Origin: Mytilinidion resinicola
Lineage: Eukaryota > Ascomycota > Dothideomycetes > Mytilinidiales > Mytilinidiaceae
NCBI RefSeq assembly: GCF_010093595.1
Contig: NW_022985459.1
Span: forward strand, 1-64,000
Length of the DNA stretch: 64,000 nucleotides
Direction of reading: 5' to 3'
The position numbers were made by a program, and so were the translations under genes. The number at the start of each line of letters is the position of its first letter. The first letter of the stretch is position 1. Below, in pieces: positions 11,868 to 22,987 of this stretch. Below the pieces are notes generated by a model that saw only the letters and a list, made by a program, of their open reading frames with translations, did no database searches and was not told the DNA's origin.

Positions 11868-11957
11868 GCCTATCGTCGCCGATGGGGCCTCGCCTTCCGT
11901 TGCCGGTGGGGTCTTGCCTGCTGTTGCTAGTGGGTTTGCCTGTTGCAAAATGGGAGT
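11868..11957 (+). repeat. 3' minisatellite, about four 20-24 bp units
   Basis: Units begin at 11868, 11892, 11916 and 11938, each starting GCCT and carrying a TTGC or TCGC centre then TGGG. The array starts 75 bp after the stop codon of the zinc-knuckle gene, in sense orientation. It has the same plan as the arrays behind four neighbouring genes. Confidence 0.85.
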
Positions 11958-13704
11958 GCCCGTGCTTTACCTACATCTAATTTGAAGCTGTCGACCCTTA
12001 TGCGAGTTGCATGCGTGAGATTCTTATGTGTTATTTGCAATTTACGGACTGCCTTGAAGGTCGTCGCACGCGCAATTGCAAGAGTCTCTTTTTAGTAATG
12101 CTCGGGCTTATGCATCGTACGAGAAGAGCGAACCCACACTGAATATGCATGCGTATTGCTTTCCACTCATTGCGGAGAGGATTGTAGCGCTTCCGATGTA
12201 CGAATCTCAGAGGCAGCCCCTCCACCTTTCGCTCTGGTCTCACAGCTTAGGTTATAATGGCGTGTCATGCGACTTCTTTCATGCCAAGTATGCTTCAGAT
12301 GTGCCGCCATCATAAGAGCGAGCTAGCGCGCCCTCATTAAGTAGCTCGAGACATCCAAAGTTCTATGTAGATCCAACCTCGTCAGCTCCTTCTTCACATG
12401 TGGTTAAGATCAGAAGCGTTTCCCTTTTTTTCAATGCTTCCTTTTAATGCTTGTCGACAGTCAACCGCAAAAGCCAAATCTCTAAGAGATTCTTTTCCCT
12501 ACGAAACCGACGAAGCAAGTGTTAAAGCCCCAGACCATTGTAAAGAAGGGACCATAGGTATTCATAGAGCAAACTTAGTAACAATCCGTCCGCCTAACTG
12601 AACTGATGAAATAAACTACGCCGGTTCTGCATGCCTTCCAGATTCAATCTCGAAATCTCGATTGAGTTCGGGGTATGTCAACAGCTACACAGTCTTGGTG
12701 TGCCGAACGCTGTTGGTCTATCTCATCGTTATCACGCTTCGCAATCTGTTTTCTAGCTCAGGCCTAGCCTTACCCTTCCACCCTTCACTCGCAGGAAAGC
12801 GTCCGCGTTTGCTAGCATTACACCCGACTAATAATGCGACCCAGCTTTAGAAGGGCAGCAGATAAACGTCTGCGTTCTAAAGTAACCCATACAGGTTAAG
12901 GTGGATTTGACTCGGTATAAAGGTGTCAAATCACTGCCTCGAACGCTTCTATTATTATATATAGAGAAGATATACGCTTTTAATGCTCTGTGCAATTCTA
13001 AGAATGTAAACTTCGGGCAATCTCGAAGACAACTTTGCACCCGAACTAGAACCAGGGACGTGGCACAGCGGCTGTAAGTGGTAACCGCGGTGATGTTGTA
13101 CAAAATGTGTGTAGGGAACGATATATTGAAAGGAGTCATAGCAAAAGCGCGCTTGGCCTTGTCGTTGTGTGAAGATCATCAAATCATTCTATATAACGGA
13201 CAGACTCCTCCCCAGAAATGGATGGTTCAGTCAGCTGCTCTGTAGAGAGTGAGCCGTTAGCGAATTTGACAATGTGCTAGCCGCTTCATTTTCCCAATAT
13301 TGCCTTGGTTTGCACATCTGATGGTTCATGGTATCGCACTTCATATTACGGCTTTTAGATACATCGCTTTCTTGTTGCGGTGTGATTCGGGAAACTTTTA
13401 TAAACAACAAGATTGAGACGGCAACTGTCTCTGAGTTGCTGCATTTGAAACCTAAATCCTCTCCCATTCATAGACGAGGTAAAGCTGCAATTCCAAAATC
13501 GCAAAACTCAACCTCACCGGCTGGACAAAGGCAATATTCCTGTTTTGCTAGCTGAGATTTACAAACTTACTGCGAGTGCTGCAATGGAAACCTCCAGACA
13601 ACTACATGGCGATAATGAAAAGAGCCACATATTAATAGTAGCAACTTCTACGTTCACTAGTCAAGATCGGGCACCTGTACTTTTAGAAGAATTTACTAGA
13701 CTAC
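11958..13704. other. Intergenic, no supported gene
   Basis: Base composition is normal, with only short open frames overlapping on both strands. I see no coherent exon set, no conserved domain and no large repeat. Short genes with several introns cannot be excluded. Confidence 0.5.
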
Positions 13705-13779
13705 GGGAATCCCAGACACCAGTCTAGGCGGAGATCCCAGACACCAGCTAAGGCGGTGATCCCAGTCACAAGTCAAGGC
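13705..13779 (-). repeat. 3' minisatellite, three exact 25 bp units
   Basis: On the minus strand three adjacent 25 bp units start at 13779, 13754 and 13729. All begin GCCT and share TGTGACTGGGAT or TGTCTGGGAT. The array lies about 60 bp downstream of the stop of the minus-strand gene at 13842-14450, sense orientation. A partial fourth unit may precede it near 13792. Confidence 0.85.
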
Positions 13780-13841
13780 AAATATACTAGGCACAAGCCG
13801 GGGCGATTTCAAAGCCTATGTCTCAAGCTTCTCGACCGAGC

Positions 13842-14450
13842 CTACACATCTTCCGCCTTAACCTTGGATGCTGTGTCCTTGGGCGCAGTCGACTTATTCG
13901 TCTCCAAAGAGGCCTTGCCAAGCTGGCTTGGAATATATTGTCGCTTATCCTCCTTCTGTAAACGCTTCGGCGTGGGCGGAGATGTGGGTGGGAGCTCTGA
14001 ACTATTCAATGTCAGAGTTAGCTAGGTGATGCAATAGAAGATCATTACTCACCCATCCCGCGGCCTTCTGATATGCCGGACAAGGCGTCCTCCCTCGTCA
14101 TTTTCATCCATGTCATCCGTCGCCGCTTTGGTCACGTTTTCCACCGCTCCCGATCGAGATAACCCCGTCGGGGTATTGCTCCCTCGTGAAGTTTGATCCG
14201 TCACTGTACTGTTCCTGTGAGACCTCTCGCCAGTACTCTCCCCGTCCTGAGCTGCCAAACTGGACGGCAGGCCCGAGTCTGCGGACGCAGATGTCATTAG
14301 AACTCCGCGTCTAAGACTTGCCTGCTGCCCCAATTCCGCCAACCGAAGCATTGCTTCTATGGCCAGTACCGTAGAATCCCCACGAGGCGCCGGCTGGCTC
14401 ACCCTTCTCAGCCACTGGAGCGCTTTGTCCTCCTCTTCGTCCATGGCCAT
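13842..14450 (-). CDS. Uncharacterised acidic/serine-rich protein
   Basis: Exon 1 is 14450-14053 and exon 2 14001-13842. The 51 nt intron has donor GTGAGT, a CTAAC branch region and acceptor AATAG, phase 2, giving 185 aa. It begins MAMDEEEDKALQWLRR, continues as a Ser/Thr/Asp-rich disordered stretch, and ends in a Lys-rich tail. I chose the ATG at 14450 because the acidic N-terminus follows directly; an in-frame ATG at 14474 would add eight residues. No domain is recognised. It shares with its neighbours a sense-strand 25 bp minisatellite just after the stop, which is the main clue that it belongs to the same local group. Confidence 0.6.
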
Positions 14451-14805
14451 TGTCGATGTGTGGTGAAGAAGCAAAGCAGTAGGACGCCAGCCAGCTTCAA
14501 GTGAGACGAGTTGAGTCTTAGCGTGGCGCTAAGCGAGTGATATCTCCCTTCACTTCCCCACGAGGGTACGAATTCACCGCTGTTTTCTTCGCCAATAACA
14601 GCACACATGACGTCACAATCGCGGTTCACCGCGATCTGAACTCTCGCCGTTGCGTGGACCTAGTACAGCCAATGAGTTCACAACTGTAGCCATGGAAGCG
14701 ACTGGTGAACTAGCAGCCTTAGAAATAGGAGAAAGAGCCCATGCGAAAATCCTTGAATTTCCGTCTCTGATCTGATCTTAGTCTTGTTTCTCAACCTGTC
14801 TTAAT

Positions 14806-15059
14806 TGCTGGCGGAATCACGAGGAGTTCGTCAGATAGATTGAAGTGAGCATGAGTTTGTGTTGTAGTGAATGAGTGAGCTTATATACGTAGTTGAAAGG
14901 AAAGTAACGTGACTTTATAAGACTATGTAGGACGAAAGGTGATACCGCGGCTACGTACTTATACGTACTGAAGCTGTTTAGATCTACGCTTACTGTTAGT
15001 GTAGAGGCGGAGGTGTATGCTGAGCCAATAGATTATATAGATCTACATGAGGATCTACA
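14806..15059 (-). mobile_element. Solo LTR (254 bp), little mutated
   Basis: On the minus strand it begins TGTAGATCC and ends GCCAGCA, with a TATATAAG box about 90 bp before the end, the layout of a retrotransposon LTR. A second copy of exactly the same length, heavily C-to-T mutated, sits at 56594-56847 on the plus strand. No matching target duplication is visible and I found no convincing internal domain beside it. The superfamily (perhaps Copia) is a guess. Confidence 0.7.
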
Positions 15060-15068
15060 GGTCAAAGC

Positions 15069-15308
15069 TCAAGAGGAATTCCAGCGGTTACGTCTCACGT
15101 CTTTTGGCTTGAGATCTTGCTGAGCGGGCTGATCAATTCGAAGTTTGAGCATCAACGTGGCATCAACATTCTCCTTTTCAGCCTTAGCTCTGTTTGTAGG
15201 TTTAGTAGGATTGAAAAGCTTTAGACGAGCCTCTTGCTTAGGCAGTTTCGGAGTTACGATCTAGATCTCAAATACGTACCCCAATTTAAGAAAGTCGTCG
15301 ATGATTCG
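15069..15308 (-). pseudogene. Degenerate coding fragment beside the solo LTR
   Basis: The minus strand reads as one open frame of about 79 codons, with a single TAG near 15259, ending in TGA at 15069. The product is charged and ordinary in composition (LPKQEARLKLFNPTK-like, then KDVRRNRW). It ends only 9 bp before the LTR's first base, so it may be the last coding piece of that retroelement or an unrelated gene relic. Family not recognised. Confidence 0.35.
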
Positions 15309-15319
15309 CGTGGGGATCT

Positions 15320-16590
15320 ACGCCACCCGATCTGCAAGCTGAGTTCCTATGTCCTGAGCGTCTGATTGAGACCAGGGACCGCCTCTCCAACATTTGATTC
15401 TTCTCGACTGCGAACGATGTCGAGACTGGCCGTATCTTCCGTCCCCGTCACTCTTTTCGGCTTGTAGCTATATTTTAGTGCGTGTCGCTCTCTCAGACTT
15501 GTAGCCATGAATGCAGGCCAAACACCAGAAAAATTCAGTAGTGAGAAGACTCTCGCGTAGCTGCGCTGTGGAATGAAGATCGCGGGCTGATGCCCAATCA
15601 GGACCGAACAGCGCAGAGATGGATAAATCCGTTGACGGCAAAGGCTACACCTTCGAGGTGCTCACTCACTCAAGGGATTGCAATCCTGAATGCCTATGAA
15701 GGCATTGTGGAAATCAACGGGCCAATGTAAGAGTAGCCCGGTCTCCAAGATAGCTCCGAGAGTTTCAGCCCTAAACCTTCGCTCCTTATTCTTGGGACTA
15801 GTAGAAAGCCTGCGCTTGTCACGCGACGCGTTGATTGTACACGGAGTGCATGCAGAAAGTTGATTGTATTGTGTAGGGTCTATCTACGAGGAAGGGTAGT
15901 AGGAGCTGTACGGGTGTCAGGGTGGTACCTAACAGCGGTGGCGTAGAACATGTCGCCAGGAGCATGAGTTACAAGGACCATCTAATGTGCAGTGATATTG
16001 CCCGGAAGACTTTCTATATCTTTTGATTGCCACTCCAAGCAACTCCTTGACACCAAAATCCCTGGGATTAGGACGCGAAAAGCTCGTCGCGTCGCCGAAC
16101 ATTGCTGGGTTCCTTTGCGCTGACCTTTATGAACGGAGTTGCCTCCGGGATATCAACGTGTAAAGCGTTGACAATTTTCCTTAGGCCATGTGGTATAACA
16201 CCTGCAAGGTCCATCCCACTGCTGACAGCATCACAGTGAGTCCAACGACGTTGAAAGGGGTCGGGGCTTCGCAGGCGGGAGATTCCTCCATGTTGGCCCT
16301 CTTCTCAAACGCGATCCCTCGTGATATATCGTGAATGTTGCCGTAGTATGGCGAGCAAAGCAGGCGACTCGTGAGACAATTAGAATCAAGCTTTCAGAGA
16401 TGGGCAGGTGGGTTTCGTGAAGCTCGCTCTTTCGTGGGCGTAGTTCTCATCCTGGATGGGAGATTTCCGGCACGGCAAATTTTTAGCGGGCACGGGGTTG
16501 GCGGCAGCTCGCATGTCCTTCGCACCTTCATCCCACCACACTGCTCCAAAATACGTTTCCCCCTTCCCCAGGCTATCCGCGGCATCTTAC
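15320..16590. other. Intergenic, no supported gene
   Basis: Frames are short and mutually contradictory. I see neither splice-consistent exons nor repeats shared with the rest of the window. Confidence 0.45.
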
Positions 16591-16730
16591 GAGTGCGCAG
16601 ATGACGGGGCGAGAGATTGCGGGGCCGAGTCGGCACCGAGACAAGGGCAAGCGTCGAGCGGATGACGAGGATGGTTCGTGTTCCTAGGCATGCTCAATTT
16701 TGGCATCGCTGACTTTAGCATGCAGTGGAG

Positions 16731-17920
16731 ATGCCCGGCCCGAGTGTCGCGGCTTTGACGGCGGACTTTGCCAACAGCGTTTGGTAAATGGACTTGGAGG
16801 AGATCCGGGCAAAGGCCCTGACGGAGTCACGTCGAGCTGGGGAGCTTGTGTCGTCGAGGGCCGACTTCGCACCTGCTCGGCGCACCGAGGACAACGAGGC
16901 GCTGGAGGATCGGCTCACCAGAGGCGAGATTACCGAGGAGGAGCTGGAGCGGCAGAGGCTGCCGGAGTCCCGTGTCGAGCGGGATGCTAGGGCTCTGGGC
17001 TGGACCCCAATGAGGCCTGACGGGCAGAGAATGGTGAGCGGCGTGGTGCCCTGGTGCATCCGAATGACGATGAACCACCGACGAGTGCCTCCCAGCCAGC
17101 CGCCGCACCAGCCAAGCCCGCGGTGGCTGCGCCGACTCGTCCTGCGGTAGTACTGGCGGGTGCATGGGCGCAGGGTGCGCCGAAGGCGGTGGTACCAGCT
17201 CCGGTGCCAACTAGAGCTCAATCGGGAGCTCCATTGAGAGCGCCGACTAGGCCCGCGGTGCAAGGTAGAGGATCGCGGCAGCCGGGTTGTCTAGACCCTG
17301 CGAAGGAATACCCAGGTCGGCCGTAGGGGAATGGCAGGGGTGCCATATCGTTCGACAAGCAGTGGAGGCGGGCTAGAAAGTACCTGTACAAGCCTCATGG
17401 GGAAGCAAACTAGGACGTTTGCTATGACGAATTTTTTCGGGAGGGCGGCTGCAAAGTACACTTACGTACTTTGAAGCATGCTCTCTCGGCGGAGCAGGTG
17501 AGTTCGATTGGGGATGCTGACTTCGCCGCTAGGTATAGGCGACGACATCGGCCGAATGTCCCGGGGGCACATCCTGCTGGAGGTCCAAGTCAGTCCAGGG
17601 AGGGGGTAGAGGTCGGGGGAGTGAGAGAGGCCGGGGCAGTGGCCGAGGAGCCTACAATCCTCCTCAGCGATGGGTAGGGCCTGCCAATGCCCGGAGGGAG
17701 GTGAGGCATCCGCAGAACCTCAATCCGCAGTGGCGGGCGGCCACCCAGAATACCGATCTGCTCCGGGGGAATGTGGAGAGGCGGGAGATCCCGAGGACGA
17801 GCGGAACCCGGCGTACCACGTACAGCGGTTCACGCAGAGAGCCAGTGGAAATGGGAGGGTAGAGGAGATCTACCACGACGACGATCGAGACTACTCTGGG
17901 GGAGTGAACCTCAACCAGTA
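16731..17920 (+). pseudogene. Broken gene for a charged, Ala/Pro- and RG-rich protein
   Basis: The frame from 16731 (MPGPSVAALTADFANSVW) meets TAA at 16785 but continues smoothly as MDLEEIRAKAL and a long charged helix. Near 17055 the frame shifts by one or two bases into an Ala/Pro-rich linker. It passes TAG at 17324 and TAG at 17411, then runs through CYDEFFREGGCK, where spacing weakly recalls a CCCH finger, to an RG-rich tail after another shift near 17600. Three stops that could each be CAA/CAG-to-TAA/TAG, plus two frameshifts, mean it is dead as assembled. A 5' exon beginning at ATG 16601 is possible, but its splice phase does not fit. The local-type 23 bp minisatellite follows the end. 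Confidence 0.5.
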
Positions 17921-17929
17921 AGGTCTTTT

Positions 17930-18021
17930 GCCGAAGCTTGCGCATTGGATCTGCCGTAGCTTGCTCTATGGATCTGCCGTAGCTTGCGCTATGGACCTGC
18001 CGAATCTTGCGCTTTGGACTC
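17930..18021 (+). repeat. 3' minisatellite, four exact 23 bp units
   Basis: Four directly adjacent 23 bp units start at 17930, 17953, 17976 and 17999, each GCCG-(T/A)A-(G/T)CTTGC and then (A/T)TGGA. They follow the broken gene at 16731 in sense orientation. The length and the GCC, TTG and TGG landmarks match the other four arrays, though the unit sequence has drifted. Confidence 0.85.
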
Positions 18022-18155
18022 GGTGAAGGTAGCTTCGGAATGAACAAAGTGTTCGAGATCTCTGACCCATATAATGTGATGCTCTTGTGCCAGTCAGAAA
18101 AGGCCCCCATGCAGCATCTACGCATCTTGCACTTCTGAAGATGTTTAGAGAAAAC

Positions 18156-18216
18156 GCCTGTTGTTATTGATAAGAATCGCCGATCTTTGTGGATAAGATA
18201 AGCCAGCTGTTGTTCG
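18156..18216 (+). repeat. Short isolated 23 bp minisatellite
   Basis: Units begin at 18156 and 18179, with a partial one at 18202. Each starts GCC, has TTGTT or TTTGT centrally and then TTGATAAGA or TGGATAAGA. This is the same pattern as the array at 19250, but no intact gene lies immediately upstream. It may be the distal part of the 17930 array or a relic of a deleted gene. Confidence 0.6.
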
Positions 18217-18525
18217 TACGTCGTTGTCTACCGCCATTAGTAGGATTGCAGATAGATCAAATGCATGTAACTCTCAAAGTCATTGACCTCATTCGCGATT
18301 CAGTGACATGCGCAAGAGTCTGACGTGCTGTAGCAAGTCTTCTCTTTGATTACTACAATACCTCGGTCTGTAACCCTACGGTGAACGATTAGAGGTTGTC
18401 CCATAGTTCGAGTGAAGGTGTGCCAAGCCGGAAAAGTAGTTTGGCCGAACCGACGTGAGCAGGAAACATTTGCTGCCCGTCGACGGCGATTCTGGCTAAC
18501 ACATACACACTCTCGCATCGCAACT

Positions 18526-19200
18526 ATGGCGACATTGCGCGCGACCGAGGGGCCCGACGACGTACCGGAGAAATGGAAGTACCTCAAGTGGGTGATAGAG
18601 AACGGGAAGTGGGTGCCGGCCAGCTTCGGGGCGATCTGCTACCGATGTTGGCAGAAGAAGAAGAAGCACGGTCTATGGGAGGACTGTAAGGAGGAGTGCG
18701 GCTGGTGCGGCACCACAGGGCACGTGGGTAAGGTTTGCCCAGAGTCCGACGAAGTCTCAGAGCTGGTGGAGACTGAAGACAGCGCCAAAGAACGAGTATT
18801 GGCCGGTAAGTCTCCATCCCCACAATAGATGGCTGTAGATCTCTAACTCGCCGATAGGCCCAGAGGGTGCCTCTAGGGATGTGCCCTTTTGGAGCTGGGT
18901 TTGGACAGGCGAATTCCTTCGCCTTCGCGCCGCAGCAGGTGTGGCCTGTCTTCGGGCAACAAGGTCAAGGACCTTTCCGTCGGCGGGGCAACCGGCTTAG
19001 CCACTGATACCTTCGCAACGGCAGCGCCGGGCGCTATCGGTGGATAGGGCGGAGATGGAGAGGTTGAGGGAGAATGCACAGGCGTCGATGCGCTAGAGGC
19101 AGAGGGCGGAGGAGGAGCGGGAGGAGGAGCAGAGGATAGTAAAGAAGAAGGAAACGATTCCGGAGAAAGAGGAGAGAAAGTGGATAAAAGAAGAAGAGTA
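18526..19200 (+). pseudogene. Broken paralogue of the zinc-knuckle gene
   Basis: Exon 1 (from ATG 18526) closely matches the gene at 11008, with the same DVPEKWKY start region, CYRCWQKKKKHG and the CCHC knuckle CGWCGTTGHVGKVC. An intron follows (donor GTAAGT at 18806, or GTATTG at 18796; acceptor GATAG at 18857). Exon 2 keeps the FAFAPQQVWPVFGQQG stretch, then loses frame near 18965, hits TAG at 19094 and degenerates into Glu/Lys-rich sequence. The GWDE repeats of the intact copy are missing. The duplication therefore included the 3' minisatellite, which also follows this copy. Confidence 0.75.
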
Positions 19201-19249
19201 GATAAGAGAGGAGGGGAGCATGGTGGAAAGGGAGACCGTGGAGATTTCT

Positions 19250-19360
19250 GCCCATCGTTGTCAACTTTGCCTGTCTTTGTGGATAGGATTGGCCTATCGT
19301 TTATGGATAGGACTCGCCTTTCTTTTATGGATAGGATTAGCACGCGTTGTCGGCAGGACT
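19250..19360 (+). repeat. 3' minisatellite, about five 19-24 bp units
   Basis: Units start at 19250, 19269, 19292, 19316 and 19340, mostly GCC(T/C)-(A/G/T)TC, a TTGT or TTTATG centre, then GGATAGGA. The array lies behind the broken zinc-knuckle paralogue, in sense orientation. It corresponds in position to the array behind the intact copy at 11868. Confidence 0.8.
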
Positions 19361-20806
19361 CTGTACAGTTATGCTTCTAAAACGTTCATTACCTCATATT
19401 GATTCCCGTGATAAATTTCGTGCCCACGTAATGCTTGCCGTCAAACACCCGCCACCAAGACCAAATTGGATGATGAATTAGAAGCTCCACTCGCGGTACG
19501 GTCGTATCGCGTGACGCTTTGCAAGACGCTTGTCGGAGAGTTCTGAGTTTCTGGCAGCCACCTGTATAACTATCCGAAGAGCCGGGGCTCCATAAGTTCC
19601 CAAAAGGCTATTCGAGTCTTAGAATCCGAATGCGACTTCCAGGAGCCAGGTGGCTTCCGACACAAGTTACAGTCATTTTAACATGAAAGTCGGCCCAGAG
19701 TCGAAATGAGAATGGCTCATATACGATTGCGGAAGCTTCTCTAGATAGCACTTACGGCAGCTTCATCGGAAGACGAGATTTGGTAATTCAAGCCCAGTTC
19801 CTCACGACCGTGGAGAAAGTGCAGGAGAGTTTAGAGCAAATTGGTGAAATCGCAAGTTTTCGCAGTCCAGGCGACACGATCAAAGACGCAGGGAGAGTGA
19901 GATTGAATTGGAGGACCAAACGATAGAAGTTCTATCCTACACGGGGAGAGAAATCACGGCCACCTACCTGCGCACACTCCTGAGGCTCTGCACCAAGCGA
20001 GCGAAAGCGGCGAGATACGTTCCATTAACCCACCATCCGGCTCGCTCAACCTCCCGATTGTATGAAAGCTTGTCGAGCCAAGCGATATACAACAGCGAGG
20101 CATTCTGCCTGCGAGCACTAACACGCGGAGCAGATTCCTCATTTTCAGTGGTGAGGATCGATGGATGAGGGGTCGGCATTGGGAGGATGGCAAAGTAGGG
20201 CGCGTGGTGACCGAGATGCGGAAGCCTGCAATGACGGTCTGAGGAAGCTTGAAACAAGAATCGAGCAACGGAAGAGTCGTCATTTCGTAGTCAAGTAGCT
20301 TGATAGGGTGGATCATCATCACGTCGTTGGCGTTGTTGACGAAGTGAAGATCTGAAGCAGAGACGAGATGAGAACAGATGAAATGGCTTGCGGCCGGCAA
20401 GGATCTCTCTTGGCATGATGACTGTCCTCCGATCAAAGACACTAATATACTTAGCATATTCCAGTTAGCACGACAACTTCAGGGGGCTATTCACAAATAA
20501 GAAGGATTGGAATATTGAAGTGGATTCATAATTACATTCGACTTGAGGAGCTATAGGAGTAGTCATTCACGTGACCGGATAAACTCCGAAAGTCACGTGT
20601 CAAAGAGCTTTGGATAGATAACTTCCAACCGAAAAGACGCAGTATGCAGAGTATGGTTTAAACAGCCTAAGATAATACGATAGATTCGGAAACGATCCAC
20701 TAATAAACATGTTAGCACCGTAGCTTATGATAAAAGCTCCTTTCCAATAAACTCCTCCCAAAACTTTCATACATTCCTTGGAAATATCTTTGCCGTCCAG
20801 ATGCCG
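19361..20806. other. Intergenic, no supported gene
   Basis: The longest frame is on the minus strand (20457-19954, 167 codons), but it overlaps equally long frames and has no recognisable domain or splice partner. It may be part of an unknown gene. Otherwise nothing is visible. Confidence 0.4.
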
Positions 20807-22456
20807 TTAAACTTCGCCCCAATCAATGACTGGTTTGATGACCTGACAATTTCATTGTTAGCGCAAGGAAACTTTGTGGAAGAACATATATTCATTCTCA
20901 CCTGGCCAGTATGCAAGTCATGCATAGCTTCATTCAACTTAGCCACGGGATAAGTTCTGCAAAGCCGCTCGATTGGAAAATGCCCCGCTTGATGCATCTC
21001 CACCAATTGCGGAATAAACTCGACCGGGTTCGAATCGCCTTCGATAACCCCGATGAGCTTTTTGCTTTCGCTTAAAAAGGCTAATGGGTCGATCTGGATC
21101 TTCTTTCCTGCCGGCGGAACTCCCACTAAAGCCGCAGTGCCTTGCGGAGCCAGACACTCGATCATTGTCTCGATGACCTTCAGAACGCCCGTGCAGTCGA
21201 TAGCGTAGTTGGCACCACCTTCCGTTATGTCTTTGATAACTTGTACGACGTCGGAATGCTTGATGGAGTTCACGATATCAGTAGCGCCTAACTCTTTTGC
21301 CATGTTCAGTTTCTCATCGACGATATCGACCGCAATAATGCGCCCAGCACCTAGATACTTCGCAGCCATAAGTGCGGCCAGGCCTACGCTCCCAAGACCA
21401 AAGATTACCAGCGCATCCTCTTTCGTGGGTTTGAATACGTTTAGCACAGTCCCAGCTCCTGTCTGGAAGCCACACCCGATTGGAGCGTAGAGGTGCAATT
21501 TATCCGGAAATGGGCATTTGACGACACACTTTTCATTTACAACGGACATTTTTGAGAAGGAAGACTGGCCAAAGTACTGGCTCCGTACTGACTGTCCGCT
21601 TTTCGTCCTCGCCGGAGTGGTGCGGTCGCTTACACGCACCGCGTTATGATTGACTTCGGCGAAAGTGAGACAGGAGGCCGGATGCCCTGACTTGCACGGT
21701 TTGCAGTGTCCACACTTGTTAAAAGACAGCAGCACGGCATCTCCGATTTGGAATCGGTCCGTGCGAACGCCTTTCCCAATCGAGCGGACGAAGCCTGCCC
21801 CTTCGTGCCCGAAGATGGCAGGGAATTCTACCATTGGCAGCAAGCCTTGCTGGAGGACGATATCCGTGTGGCCTGAATAAACAAAAGTCAGAAACTCGGT
21901 ACAGTACTAAGCCACAAGTCTTAGCAAACGGATTCATCACTACTCGACTGTCTTCTTGCTCACTGAGAAGCGTTGCTTAGCTAGTCAGTAGCTAGTGAAG
22001 TCAAGGAGCGGTCTGAAATGCACTTCTTGAAGATTGACCTCACGCCTAAGCTTTTGAAACTCCATAGGGGTACCCCAAGCAGTGACGAATGAGTGTGCGC
22101 AGACTTATGGTCGGTCTTTGAAACTCGTTGGAGTAGTAAAAGGAAGCAAGCCTCGACGTACATATGCCACTGTACTTCATCTCCACGAGGACCTCGTCTG
22201 GACGGACTTCATCGAGTATAATCGGCGTCAATTCGAAGTCCGCTTTCACTTCTCTGACGACTAGTGCGACCGTCTCTATGTCTGTAAATGAATCCAGCCT
22301 TGTGAAAGAATCTGTTCTTTCTGTTGCAGTTCCTTTGGGCTCGAGGCCGATGTTTTCGACATGCTGGACCTCTGGTTCTGAACCTTTACGTGGGAGAGCC
22401 TGAGCAGCCTTCGACGTAAGAACCGGCTCAGGGAGAAGATTGGGAATTTTTTGCAT
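20807..22456 (-). CDS. Zinc-dependent aryl/benzyl-alcohol-type dehydrogenase (MDR family)
   Basis: Exons are 22456-22162, 21872-20902 and 20842-20807, and phases agree to give 433 aa. The enzyme should oxidise alcohols to aldehydes with NAD. Visible features, in order: catalytic zinc ligand in GICHTD, formed across the first splice; GHEGAG; structural zinc cysteines in CGHCKPCKSGHPASC; Rossmann GLGSVG followed by an acidic VDI, which favours NAD over NADP; and a C-terminus IKPVIDWG that exists only if the 59 nt last intron is removed. About 62 residues precede the usual start, and the true ATG may lie in a missed exon or further in. The first intron is 289 nt, five times the local norm, because a MITE-like repeat fills it. 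The aryl-alcohol assignment is from overall resemblance. Confidence 0.85.
21903..22120 (-). mobile_element. MITE-like repeat, copy A (inside dehydrogenase intron)
   Basis: The left end carries AGTACTAAGCCACAAGTCT and the right end GTGCGCAGACTTATGG, an imperfect terminal inverted repeat around CAGACTTA. The body aligns along its length with the copy at 53674-53893, for example TTCTTGCTC, GCTAGTCAGTAGC-like and CCCCAAGCAGTG blocks. It lies wholly within the first intron of the dehydrogenase gene, leaving both splice sites intact. Too short to encode a transposase. Confidence 0.75.
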
Positions 22457-22987
22457 GATATTGGAGCTGGTGCGGGCAACGACCTAATTGCCACCGAAGA
22501 CGAGTGAAAAAATGGCGCACCGTGGTACTGATGAAGTTGATCTTAACAACCCACATTGTACCGGACGTAGTGCTTGACTCGCGGACACCCGGTCCGGGCC
22601 CTCGATCGTGGGGAAGTGGGCTAGGATCGAGGACCTGAGCTGCTTCATTGGGCGTGTCACGTGGCGTAGATCTCGGCTATATGCACCTTCCCCGCAGTCC
22701 CTAGCGCAAGTCCGACTTCGGCATCATAGCTTCTGTTCCGAACGACAGCGAACAGCGTAAATTCCCCTATATAGAGGGATGTTTCCTTATAACTAGTCTC
22801 TACCTAACTTGTGGCAATGGAGCTAGCCCGTTGATAAACGCCAAGTGCCTCCTCTATAGATTAATTCATTCACGAAAGAGACTGGTTGTTCGGAAACGGC
22901 CTATACCGTTCGGAAACAGGGGTGTGTTTCGTCATCATTCGGAACGAACAATTCAGCCTTCTTGTCCTATGGTCCTTGAGTTTTACT

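Noticed and set aside
17411..17480. A CCCH zinc finger in the broken gene (CYDEFFREGGCK and then KHA)
   Set aside because: The second half lacks the third cysteine and the spacing is off by one. The resemblance is too weak to name the domain.
19954..20457. A 167-codon minus-strand frame upstream of nothing recognisable
   Set aside because: No domain, overlapping alternatives of similar length and no supporting splice sites. Left as intergenic, with the frame noted.
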